A stretch of 64,000 nucleotides of DNA. It comes from Armatimonadota bacterium. Lineage in GTDB: Bacteria > Sysuimicrobiota > Sysuimicrobiia > Sysuimicrobiales > Sysuimicrobiaceae. How positions within the stretch are numbered: position 1 is the first letter of the stretch; each line of letters begins with the position of its first letter. The notes under the pieces were generated by a model. That model saw only the letters and a list, made by a program, of their open reading frames with translations, was not told the origin of the DNA and ran no database searches. Location of the stretch: contig JAVKGX010000001.1 in assembly GCA_031432545.1 (NCBI GenBank), forward strand, positions 434,001 through 498,000, in the 5' to 3' direction. This document shows positions 47,988 through 56,098 of this stretch, one piece after another. The position numbers and the translations under genes were made by a program.

Positions 47988-49490
47988 GTGCCAACCCGTA
48001 GGATCGGCAGGGTTCTGGTCGCCAACCGCGGCGAGATCGCCGTGCGCGTGATCCGCACGTGCCGGGAACTCGGGATCGGGACGGTGGCGATCTACTCCGA
48101 CGCGGACGCACGCGCCCCGCACGTCCACATGGCCGACGCCGCCTGCCGCATCGGACCGCCGCCGGCTGCCGACAGCTACCTGCGGATCGACGCGATCGTC
48201 GAGGCCGCCCGTCGCAGCGGTGCGGACGCGGTGCACCCGGGGTACGGGTTTCTGGCCGAGAACCCGCTGCTGGCGGAGGCCTGCGCCGCGGCCGGGCTGG
48301 TCTTCATCGGTCCCGGCGCGCCGACGTTGCGGTTGTGCGGCGACAAGGCGGCCGCACGCGAGCGCGCACGGGCGGCGGGCGTGCCCCTGCTGGAGGGGAC
48401 CGACCCCGTCGGGGACGCCGAGGCGGCCGCGGCCGCCGAACGGCTCGGTTACCCCGTGCTGATCAAGGCGGCCGCCGGCGGGGGCGGCAAGGGGATCCAC
48501 GTCGTGCGCGCCCCGGAGGAACTGGCCAGCGCCTTGCGGCTGGCGCGCGGCGAGGCGCTGTCCGCCTTCGGCGACGACCGCGTGTACTTGGAGCGCTGCC
48601 TCGAGCGCGCCCGCCACGTCGAGGTGCAGATCCTCGCCGATGCGCACGGCAATGTGGTGGCGCTGGGCGAGCGCGACTGCTCCATCCAGCGGCGACACCA
48701 GAAGGTCATCGAGGAAACACCCTGTCCGGTGCTCGCACAGCAGACCCGCAGGCGCCTGTTCGATGCGGCGGTGCGCGCGGTGCGCGCGGTCGGCTACACG
48801 AACGCCGGTACCGTGGAGTTCCTGTACGATCCCTCGCGCGAGGCGTTCTTCTTCCTGGAGATCAACGCCCGCCTCCAGGTCGAACACCCGGTCACCGAGA
48901 TGGTCACGGGGCTGGACCTGGTGGCCGAGCAGATCCGCATCGCCGCCGGTGCCCCCATGGGGGTCCAGGCGTCCGAGGAAGGAAGCGTTGCGACGCGCGG
49001 TGCGGCGATCGAGTGCCGCATCGCGGCCGAAGACGTCGAGGCGCACTTCCTGCCCTCCCTCGGCCGGATCACGGCCCTGCGGGAGCCGGCGGGTCCGTGG
49101 GTGCGGACCGATGCCGGCTGGTACGTCGGGATGGAGGTCACCCGACACTACGACCCGATGCTCGCGAAGGTGGTCGTGTGGGCCCCAGACCGGCCCACGG
49201 CGATCGCCCGCATGACGCGGGCGCTGGCGGAGACGGTCGTATCCGGGGTGCAGACGACGATCCCGTTTCACCTGTGGACCCTGCAGGACGCGTCGTTTCG
49301 AAGCGGTCGGTACGACGTCCGGTTCGTCGAGGAGCGCTGGACCCACCGCCGCCGGCCCGCAGACCACCTCGAAGAGGCGATGCTGGCCGCCGCGGCGTAC
49401 GCGTTCGCCCAGCGGCGGCGGACGGGTGTGGCGCGCCACGAACCCAGCACCCTCGATGCCTGGCGTGCCGTCGTGCGGGATCGGTCGTGA
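47988..49490 (+). CDS. Acyl-CoA carboxylase biotin carboxylase subunit
   Basis: A 500-residue biotin carboxylase. N-terminal VLVANRGEIAVRVIRTC, the ATP-grasp glycine loop KAAAGGGGKGIHVV (about residues 162-175), EINARLQVEHPVTEMVTG (about 298-315) and the C-terminal lid are all present. It carboxylates biotin on the carrier protein with ATP and bicarbonate. The GTG start follows GGGAGGG. Its end overlaps the biotin-carrier gene by 4 nt; the two together equal a conventional fused PccA (about 660 aa). Confidence 0.92.
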   Translation: MPTRRIGRVLVANRGEIAVRVIRTCRELGIGTVAIYSDADARAPHVHMADAACRIGPPPAADSYLRIDAIVEAARRSGADAVHPGYGFLAENPLLAEACAAAGLVFIGPGAPTLRLCGDKAAARERARAAGVPLLEGTDPVGDAEAAAAAERLGYPVLIKAAAGGGGKGIHVVRAPEELASALRLARGEALSAFGDDRVYLERCLERARHVEVQILADAHGNVVALGERDCSIQRRHQKVIEETPCPVLAQQTRRRLFDAAVRAVRAVGYTNAGTVEFLYDPSREAFFFLEINARLQVEHPVTEMVTGLDLVAEQIRIAAGAPMGVQASEEGSVATRGAAIECRIAAEDVEAHFLPSLGRITALREPAGPWVRTDAGWYVGMEVTRHYDPMLAKVVVWAPDRPTAIARMTRALAETVVSGVQTTIPFHLWTLQDASFRSGRYDVRFVEERWTHRRRPADHLEEAMLAAAAYAFAQRRRTGVARHEPSTLDAWRAVVRDRS

Positions 49491-49978
49491 AGTTCGAGGT
49501 CCGATCGGGCGACCACCGGCGGATCATCGAGATCCGTGAGCCGCCCAACGGGTGGGAGGCGACGTGCGACGGGCGATCGGTGCACGTGGACCTCGTCCGG
49601 GTGGTGGGCGACCGCTACGTGCTCCAACTGGACGACCGCCGCCTGGAGGTCGAACTGTCCGGCGAGACCGAGAGTGTGCGGGTCGTGGTGGGGTCGGAGA
49701 TCCACGCGGTGGAGGTCCGACAGCACCTGCCATTCCGGCGCCGCGCGACCGCCGCGCGTGCGGCGGAGACGGTCGCTTCCCCCATGCCGGGCCTGGTGGT
49801 AGCCGTCCACGTGGCGGCCGGAGATACGATAGAGTCAGACCAGCCCCTGGTCACGCTGGAGGCGATGAAGATGCAGATGGAGATCCGCGCGCCCCACGCC
49901 GGAGTCGTCCGCCGGGTGCACGCCCGTCCGGGCCAGGACGTCGCCGGCGGCCAGGCGCTCGTGGAGATCGCGCGGTGA
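49487..49978 (+). CDS. Biotin carboxyl carrier protein
   Basis: A 163-residue protein. Residues 1-80 are a beta-rich segment resembling the BT (carboxyltransferase-interaction) domain of PccA. Residues 95-162 are a biotinyl domain with the biotin lysine in EAMKM (Lys128). It carries biotin between the carboxylase and the beta subunit. Starts at GTG within a GTGA overlap, so coupled translation, or an ancestral split of a fused alpha subunit, is likely. Confidence 0.9.
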   Translation: MKFEVRSGDHRRIIEIREPPNGWEATCDGRSVHVDLVRVVGDRYVLQLDDRRLEVELSGETESVRVVVGSEIHAVEVRQHLPFRRRATAARAAETVASPMPGLVVAVHVAAGDTIESDQPLVTLEAMKMQMEIRAPHAGVVRRVHARPGQDVAGGQALVEIAR

Positions 49979-50005
49979 ACACCGGGGCGATGAGGACCGG
50001 GATCG

Positions 50006-51670
50006 GTGTTTGACCCCAAGGCGATCGAAAGGATTCGGGAACTGCACCGCCGCTGGCTGGCCGAGCGTGTGACCGGTGAGCGCAAGAGCGCGTTCACGAC
50101 GGCGGGGGGCATCCCGCTGGAGCCGGTGTACACGCCCGAGCACGTCGCGGGAGCGGACTACGAGCGCGACCTGGCGCTTCCCGGCGAGTTCCCGTTCACG
50201 CGAGGGATCTACCCAACGATGTACCGCGGCCGCCTATGGACGATGCGCCAGTACGCCGGCTACGCGACCGCGGAGGAGTCGAACCGCCGCTACCGCTACC
50301 TGCTCTCGCAGGGCCAGACCGGGCTCAGCGTCGCGTTCGACCTGCCCACGCAGATGGGGTACGACTCCGACCACCCCGTGGCCGCGCCGGAGGTGGGCAA
50401 GGTCGGGGTCGCGATCGACTCGCTTGCCGACATGGAGGTGCTGCTCGAAGGCATCCCGCTGGACCGGGTCTCGATCTCGATGACGATCAACGCCACCGCC
50501 AGCATCCTGCTGGCCATGGTCATGGCGGTGGCCGAACGCCAGGGGGTGCCCTGGGAACGGTTGGACGGCACGACGCAGAACGACATCCTCAAGGAGTACA
50601 TCGCCCGGGGGACCTACATCTATCCGCCCGAACCCTCACTGCGGATCGTCACCGACATGTTCGCGTTCTGCGCCGCCCACCTGCCGAAGTGGAACCCGAT
50701 CTCGATCAGCGGCTACCACATCCGGGAGGCCGGCAGCACGGCCGCGCAGGAGGTCGCCTTCACGCTGGCGGACGCGATCGCCTACGTGGAGGCCGCGGTC
50801 CGCTCCGGGCTGGACGTCGACCGATTCGCCCCCAACCTGTCGTTCTTCTTCAACGCCCACATCTGCTTCTTCGAGGAAGTCGCCAAGTTCCGGGCGGCGC
50901 GGCGACTGTGGGCGCGCATCATGCGGGATCGTTTCGGTGCGCGCGATCCCCGCTCCCAAATGCTCCGCTTCCACACACAGACCGCCGGGGTGGCTCTGAC
51001 CGCGCAGCAGGTGGACAACAACGTCGTGCGCGTCGCCCTGCAGGCCCTTTCGGCGGTGCTGGGGGGGACGCAGTCCCTGCACACCAACGCCAAGGACGAG
51101 GCGCTCGCCCTGCCCACCGAGGAGGCGGCGTTGCTGGCGCTGCGGACCCAGCAGGTGATCGCCTACGAGACCGGTGCGGGCGACGTGGTGGACCCGCTGG
51201 GAGGGGCGTACTACGTCGAGTGGCTGACCGACCGCATCGAGCAGGAGGCCATGGCCTATCTGGAACGGATCGACGCGATGGGTGGCATGCTGAAGGCGAT
51301 CGAGAGCGGGTACGTGCAGCGCGAAATCGCCGACGCCGCCTACCGCGAGCAGATCAAGGTGGAGACCGGCGAGCGGGTGATCGTCGGCGTGAACCGGTTC
51401 GTCTCGGACGCCGACCACGCACCGTCGGAGATCCTCAGGGTCGACCCGGCCGTCCTCGACCACCAGCGAGCCCGGCTCGCGAGGGTCCGGGCTTCCCGCG
51501 ACGGCGCGGAGGTATCCGCTGCCCTCGACGCTCTGCGGCGCGCCGCGCAGGGCGGGGACAACCTGATGCCGCACGTGTACCGGTGCGTGCGCGCCTACGC
51601 GACGGTGGGCGAGATCTGCGATGTGCTCCGGGAAGTCTTCGGCGTGTACCGTACGCCGCTGGTGGTGTGA
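50006..51670 (+). CDS. Methylmalonyl-CoA mutase large (catalytic) subunit
   Basis: A 554-residue substrate-binding TIM-barrel subunit of the cobalamin-dependent mutase converting (R)-methylmalonyl-CoA to succinyl-CoA. Signatures: [66 protein letters not shown] and [13 protein letters not shown]. It stops before the C-terminal cobalamin-binding (DxHxxG) domain, so this is the split form needing a separate small subunit that is not in the window. The start is GTG 50006. Confidence 0.92.
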   Translation: MFDPKAIERIRELHRRWLAERVTGERKSAFTTAGGIPLEPVYTPEHVAGADYERDLALPGEFPFTRGIYPTMYRGRLWTMRQYAGYATAEESNRRYRYLLSQGQTGLSVAFDLPTQMGYDSDHPVAAPEVGKVGVAIDSLADMEVLLEGIPLDRVSISMTINATASILLAMVMAVAERQGVPWERLDGTTQNDILKEYIARGTYIYPPEPSLRIVTDMFAFCAAHLPKWNPISISGYHIREAGSTAAQEVAFTLADAIAYVEAAVRSGLDVDRFAPNLSFFFNAHICFFEEVAKFRAARRLWARIMRDRFGARDPRSQMLRFHTQTAGVALTAQQVDNNVVRVALQALSAVLGGTQSLHTNAKDEALALPTEEAALLALRTQQVIAYETGAGDVVDPLGGAYYVEWLTDRIEQEAMAYLERIDAMGGMLKAIESGYVQREIADAAYREQIKVETGERVIVGVNRFVSDADHAPSEILRVDPAVLDHQRARLARVRASRDGAEVSAALDALRRAAQGGDNLMPHVYRCVRAYATVGEICDVLREVFGVYRTPLVV

Positions 51671-51680
51671 GGGAGCCCGC

Positions 51681-52640
51681 ATGCCGGCCGACAACCTCGA
51701 CGCCCTCGTCGAAGCCGTCCTTCGCGGAGACCACCAGGCCGCGGCGCGCCTGATCACGATGGTCGAGAACGGATCGGATGGCGCGCGCGAGGCGCTGCGC
51801 CGCCTGCACCCTCACACCGGCCGGGCGTACGTGGTCGGGGTCACCGGGCCGCCGGGGTCGGGCAAGTCGACTTTGGTGGACGCTCTCACGCGACACCTGC
51901 GCCGGCAGGGCCGCACCGTGGGCATCGTGGCCGTGGACCCCACCAGCCCGTTCACCGGAGGGGCGATCCTCGGCGACCGGATCCGGATGACCGACCACAG
52001 CCAGGACCCCGGGGTCTTCGTACGCTCCATGGCGACCCGCGGGAGCTTGGGGGGGTTGAGCCGCGCGACCGCCGACGCCGTCCGCGTGCTGGATGCGATG
52101 GGCTTCGACATTGTGTTCGTGGAGACCGTCGGTGCCGGTCAGGCCGAGGTGGACGTGGTCGAGGCCGCCGACAGCGTCGTCGTCGTGACGGTCCCCGGGC
52201 TGGGGGACGCGGTGCAGGCCCTCAAGGCCGGAATCATGGAGATCGCCGACGTCTTCGTGGTCAACAAGGCCGACCGAGCCGACGCCGACCGCGCGGTCAC
52301 CGAGATCCGTTCGATGGTGCGCCTATTGCCTTCACGCGGTTGGGAACCACCCGTGGTGAAGACCGTCGCCACCGCCGGCGAGGGGATCTCCGACCTCGCG
52401 CAGGCGCTCGCGCGCCACCGCGCGCACCTGGAGGCCGAAGGCGGGCTGCGGCAGCGCCGCCTGCGCCGCGGCAGAGCCGAGGTCCTCAGACTTCTGGAAG
52501 CCCGACTGCGCGAGGAGGTGCTCGCCAGGCTCGCCGGACGTCTGGACGAACTGGCGGGCAGGGTCGCCGCGGGCGAGATGAGCCCCGACGAAGCCGTCGA
52601 CGAGATCCTGTCGGCGGATACATCGGCGGTGGTGCGGTGA
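51681..52640 (+). CDS. meaB: Methylmalonyl-CoA mutase-associated GTPase MeaB
   Basis: A 319-residue G3E-family GTPase that loads and protects the cobalamin cofactor of the mutase. Walker A is GPPGSGKST (residues 56-64), switch/Walker B elements are VAVDPTSPFTGGAILGDRIRM and FVETVGAGQAEVDV, and base recognition is NKAD. A C-terminal helical dimerisation arm follows. Lies 10 bp after the mutase gene and overlaps the epimerase start by 4 nt. Confidence 0.95.
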   Translation: MPADNLDALVEAVLRGDHQAAARLITMVENGSDGAREALRRLHPHTGRAYVVGVTGPPGSGKSTLVDALTRHLRRQGRTVGIVAVDPTSPFTGGAILGDRIRMTDHSQDPGVFVRSMATRGSLGGLSRATADAVRVLDAMGFDIVFVETVGAGQAEVDVVEAADSVVVVTVPGLGDAVQALKAGIMEIADVFVVNKADRADADRAVTEIRSMVRLLPSRGWEPPVVKTVATAGEGISDLAQALARHRAHLEAEGGLRQRRLRRGRAEVLRLLEARLREEVLARLAGRLDELAGRVAAGEMSPDEAVDEILSADTSAVVR

Positions 52641-53056
52641 CTCTGTCTTTCCACCACATCGGGATCGCGGTCCGCAGCCTGGACGACGCTCTGCGGCGCT
52701 ACGGCGGACTCGGCCTGGCCGCCGCGTGGATCGAGGAAGTGCCCTCCGAAGGGGTGCGCGTCGCGTTCCTCCCGCTGGCCGCCGGCGCGATCGAACTCCT
52801 GGAACCCACCTCGCCCGACGGGCCGGTCGCGCGGTTCCTCCAGACGCGCGGGGAAGGGGTTCACCACATCGCGTTGCAGGTCCCCGACATCCACCGAGCG
52901 TTGGAGCGCGCCGCCCGAAGCGGGCTGCGTACCGTCGGAAAAGCCCCCCGCCCCGGATCGCACTCGACGCTGGTGGCCTTCCTGCACCCCAAGGACACCG
53001 CCGGCGCACTGATCGAACTCGTCCAGCCGCTGCCCCCAGACGTCTCTGGGCGCTGA
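52637..53056 (+). CDS. mce: Methylmalonyl-CoA epimerase
   Basis: A 139-residue vicinal-oxygen-chelate protein of two glyoxalase-like modules. Metal ligands are the HHIGIAV histidine near the start, a mid HHIALQV histidine, and ALIELVQP glutamate near the end. It interconverts (S)- and (R)-methylmalonyl-CoA, joining the carboxylase to the mutase. Starts with GTG overlapping the meaB stop. Last gene of the propionyl-CoA module. Confidence 0.93.
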   Translation: MTLSFHHIGIAVRSLDDALRRYGGLGLAAAWIEEVPSEGVRVAFLPLAAGAIELLEPTSPDGPVARFLQTRGEGVHHIALQVPDIHRALERAARSGLRTVGKAPRPGSHSTLVAFLHPKDTAGALIELVQPLPPDVSGR

Positions 53057-53094
53057 CCGTCTCCAGCACACCGCTTCGGGAAACCGAGCCGGCC

Positions 53095-53124
53095 TTGCAT
53101 TGATGTCGCTTTATCTGTTAGCAT
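53095..53124 (+). promoter_or_regulatory. Promoter of the yabE-like gene
   Basis: TTGCAT (53095-53100), then TGTTAGCAT giving an extended -10 TAGCAT (53119-53124), with an 18-bp spacer in a locally AT-rich patch. It yields a leader of about 75 nt before the ATG at 53206, which follows GGGAGGAG. Confidence 0.7.
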
Positions 53125-53205
53125 TTCCGCCGTTGGACACGTAAATAGGACGGATCGCAGCCTACCTCCGCGCCCCCGTCCACACCACCACGAGGGAGGA
53201 GCCGC

Positions 53206-54192
53206 ATGGTGATGGTGCGCGCGTGCGGCGCCCGCTGGATCGTCTTGGCGGTCGTCGCACTGCTCGTGGGTGTGCTGGGCGCCCCGCGCGTACAGGCCGA
53301 AGAGGGACATCAGGTCGAGCTGGTGGACGATGGGCGGGCGGAGTCGCTGATCACCAAGAGTCTCACCGTGCGGGCGCTGCTCGTGGAGCGGGGCATCCTG
53401 CTGGCTCCGTTCGACGAGATCAGTCCTCCTCTGGACACCGAGATCACCCAGGGACTGCGCATCGAGATCCGCCGCGCCATCCCCGTGAGGCTGATCGCCG
53501 ACGGCCGGGAGACCGAGATCCACACACCGGCCCGCACGCCGCGCGAGATTCTCGGCCGCCTGGGCATCGAGGTGGGGCCCCGGGACAAGGTCTTCCCGGG
53601 CCTGGACGACGAGGTGGAGCCCGGTGATCGGGTGCGGGTGATCCGCATCCGCGAACGGATCGTGACCGAACGGCAGACCGTCCCGCCTCCGACGGTCCAG
53701 CGACTGAACCCCTCGGTGTTCCCGGCACGGTACCGGGTCGGGTCCGCGGGCAGCCCGGGTCTGGTCGAACTCGTCTACCGCGTGCGGTTCGCGGACGGTC
53801 AGCCCGTGGACCGCGTCCGCATCGACCGGAGGGTGCTGCGGCCGTCCAGGCCGCGGATCGTCCACCTTGGCCGCGGCTACGTCCCGTCCCGCGGCGAACT
53901 CGCCCGGCGCCCGACGATGGTCGTCGAGGCCACGGGCTACGCACCCTTCCACGGCCGCGGCGTCGACGGCACGACTGCTACCGGCATGCGGGCCCAGCGG
54001 GGCGTCATCGCCGTCGACCCCCGCGTCATCCCCCTCGGCACGATCGTCTACGTGGAGGGCTATGGGACCGCCATCGCCGCCGACACCGGCGGCGCCATCC
54101 GCGGACGGCGCGTCGACCTGTGTTTCGACACCCCGCGGGAAGCCTACCAGTGGGGTCGGCGGCGGGTGCGCATCTACATCCTCGGTCCCTGA
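53206..54192 (+). CDS. YabE-like secreted protein (DUF348 repeats, 3D domain)
   Basis: A 328-residue exported protein. Signal peptide about residues 1-31 (ending VQAEE), then two DUF348-type repeats (about 36-80 and 86-135; SLTVRALLVERGILLAPFDEI, TPREILGRLGIEVGPRDKV), a G5-like strand region, and a C-terminal 3D domain (about 240-328) with AVDPRVIPLGTIVYVEGYG, ADTGGAIRG and DLCFDTPREAYQWG. This is the YabE/Rpf-related architecture implicated in cell-wall remodelling; the 3D domain is a probable lytic transglycosylase barrel. As in Bacillus, it lies upstream of ksgA. Confidence 0.87.
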   Translation: MVMVRACGARWIVLAVVALLVGVLGAPRVQAEEGHQVELVDDGRAESLITKSLTVRALLVERGILLAPFDEISPPLDTEITQGLRIEIRRAIPVRLIADGRETEIHTPARTPREILGRLGIEVGPRDKVFPGLDDEVEPGDRVRVIRIRERIVTERQTVPPPTVQRLNPSVFPARYRVGSAGSPGLVELVYRVRFADGQPVDRVRIDRRVLRPSRPRIVHLGRGYVPSRGELARRPTMVVEATGYAPFHGRGVDGTTATGMRAQRGVIAVDPRVIPLGTIVYVEGYGTAIAADTGGAIRGRRVDLCFDTPREAYQWGRRRVRIYILGP

Positions 54193-54254
54193 GGACCGAC
54201 CCCTGACTCCGATTTCCGGAGGGTCTGACCGAAGGTCGGTGGAAACAGACCCCG

Positions 54255-55004
54255 ATGCAAAGTGCGGTCTACCGCGATCTGCGGGACCGGCGCGTCCTGG
54301 TGACCGGGGCCAGCAGCGGCATCGGGGCCGCCTGCGCACGGGCGTTCCTGCTGCAGGGCAGCCGAGTCGCGCTGCACCACCACACCGGCTCGGTGGCCGA
54401 ACTCGCGGCGTCCTTTCCGGACCGCGGCCTCCCCGTGCGGGGCGACCTTTCCGGTGAGGAAGGATGCATCATCGTCGCCGACGCCGCCGCTGCGGCCCTA
54501 GGTGGACTCGACGTCCTGGTGTGCAGCGCCGGCATCTGGGAGGCGGCGCCGGTGGCGACCATCGGCGCGGACCAGCTCGAGCGGATGTTCCGGATCAACC
54601 TGTTCAGCGCGATTTTTTTGATCCGTGAATCGCTGCCGCACCTGGGCGAGCGCAGCAGCATCGTGCTGGTGGGTTCGACCGCCGGGCAGAGGGGAGAAGC
54701 CGGGCATGCGCACTACGCCGCGAGCAAGGGCGGACTGCACGCGCTGGCGCTGTCGCTGGCCGAAGAGCTCGCCCCGCGCACGCGCGTAAACGTCGTCGCG
54801 CCCGGGTGGGTCCGGACGCCGATGACCCGGACGGCGCTCGCCGAGCGCGGCGCCCGGATCGTCGCCGGGATCCCGCTGCGGCGGATTGCCGAACCGGAGG
54901 ACGTCGCGCAGGCAGTCCTGTTCTTGGCCTCTGACGCGTCGCGTCACATCACCGGCGAGATCCTGGGCGTCTCGGGCGGCGCCCTGGTGCCGATGCCGCG
55001 ATAG
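54255..55004 (+). CDS. Short-chain dehydrogenase/reductase, FabG-like
   Basis: A 249-residue classical SDR. NAD(P) motif TGASSGIGAACA (residues 17-28), NAG motif variant CSAG, the catalytic serine in VGSTAG, the YAASK tyrosine/lysine, and APGWVRTPM. The end (ITGEILGVSGGALVPMP) resembles 3-oxoacyl-ACP reductases. The preceding 62-bp gap carries a small CTCCG/CGGAG stem. It is an unusual insertion between the yabE-like gene and ksgA. Substrate not identified. Confidence 0.87.
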   Translation: MQSAVYRDLRDRRVLVTGASSGIGAACARAFLLQGSRVALHHHTGSVAELAASFPDRGLPVRGDLSGEEGCIIVADAAAAALGGLDVLVCSAGIWEAAPVATIGADQLERMFRINLFSAIFLIRESLPHLGERSSIVLVGSTAGQRGEAGHAHYAASKGGLHALALSLAEELAPRTRVNVVAPGWVRTPMTRTALAERGARIVAGIPLRRIAEPEDVAQAVLFLASDASRHITGEILGVSGGALVPMPR

Positions 55005-55026
55005 GCGCCGGCCGCGCGCAGGTCGG

Positions 55027-55947
55027 ATGGCGCCGCGCAGACGCCGCGTGTCCCGCCCAGACGTGGACCCCACGACGCCGCCCAGCCGCGCGACCGAGCC
55101 CGGGGAGCGCTCCAGGATCCTCCAGGTCCTCCGCCGTCACGGCCTGCGCCCGAAGAAGGGGCTGGGCCAGCACTTTTTGGCCGACCCGACGCATCTGGAC
55201 CGCATCGTGGGTCTGGCAGACCTGTCCGAGCGCGACGCGGTGTTGGAGGTGGGCGCCGGGATCGGCACGCTCACGGTGCGCCTGGCCGAGCGCGCCGGTG
55301 CGGTGACCGCCGTCGAGGTGGATCCGGCGTTGCTGCCGGCGCTGCGCGAGGCCGTCGCAGGCCACCCCAACGTGCGCGTGGTCGCCACAGATGCGATGAC
55401 CCTCGATCTGGCCGCTCAGTTCCCCCAGGGCTTCGCACGCAAGGTCGTCAGCAACCTCCCCTACCAGATCGCCTCGACGCTGATCGTGCGCATGCTGGAC
55501 GAGGTCTCGGAACTGGAGCGCCTGGTCCTGACGGTTCAGCGGGAGGTCGCCGAGCGCATCGTCGCCGAACCGGGTACCCGGGCCTACGGGCTGCTGACGC
55601 TGCTGGTGGCCTACCGCGCGCACGCACGGATCGCAGGGCGCATCCCGCCCGGCGCGTTCGTCCCCCCTCCTCGAGTCGAGTCGGCCGTCGTCGTGCTGCG
55701 CCCGCGCACCCCGCCCGCAGTCGCAGACCCTGTGCTTCTGCGCACCCTGATGCGCGCCGCCTTCGCCCAGCGCCGCAAGCAGCTGCGCAACGCCTGGAGG
55801 CAGCTCGCGCCGGCAGAACAGCTCGAGCGGGCCGCCCGGCAGGCCGGCATCGACCTGCGCCGACGCGGCGAGGCCGTTGGGCTGGCGGAGTTCGTGGCTG
55901 TCGCGGATGCGATCGCGCGCATACGGGACACCTGCACGGGAGAGTAG
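55027..55947 (+). CDS. rsmA: 16S rRNA dimethyladenosine transferase RsmA/KsgA
   Basis: A 306-residue SAM-dependent methyltransferase that dimethylates the two adenines of helix 45 in 16S rRNA. Motifs: KKGLGQHFL (about residues 40-48), LEVGAGIGTLTVRL for SAM binding, and the catalytic NLPYQIAST. The C-terminal domain PPGAFVPPPRVESAVVVL is typical. The first ~30 residues are a basic, low-complexity extension, so the true start may be the downstream GTG at 55048 or 55063. Confidence 0.93.
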   Translation: MAPRRRRVSRPDVDPTTPPSRATEPGERSRILQVLRRHGLRPKKGLGQHFLADPTHLDRIVGLADLSERDAVLEVGAGIGTLTVRLAERAGAVTAVEVDPALLPALREAVAGHPNVRVVATDAMTLDLAAQFPQGFARKVVSNLPYQIASTLIVRMLDEVSELERLVLTVQREVAERIVAEPGTRAYGLLTLLVAYRAHARIAGRIPPGAFVPPPRVESAVVVLRPRTPPAVADPVLLRTLMRAAFAQRRKQLRNAWRQLAPAEQLERAARQAGIDLRRRGEAVGLAEFVAVADAIARIRDTCTGE

Positions 55948-56035
55948 GTGTGTTGCGCTCGCCGACACGGGGTCCGATGTCCGGTTTGGGGTGCCGGCAA
56001 GGATTCGATTGCGGGATTGCAGAAACCATCCAGGG

Positions 56036-56055
56036 CGCGGCGGAAACCCGCCGCG
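56036..56055 (+). repeat. Hairpin in the leader of the 561-aa gene
   Basis: CGCGGCGG (56036-56043) pairs with CCGCCGCG (56048-56055) around AAAC. It lies in the 151-bp gap after ksgA, 43 bp before the next start. TTGTGT follows, so weak termination of ksgA or a leader structure are both possible. Confidence 0.4.
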
Positions 56056-56098
56056 ATGTTGTGTCTGACGACCGACGTCACAGCCGCGGACGGATCCC

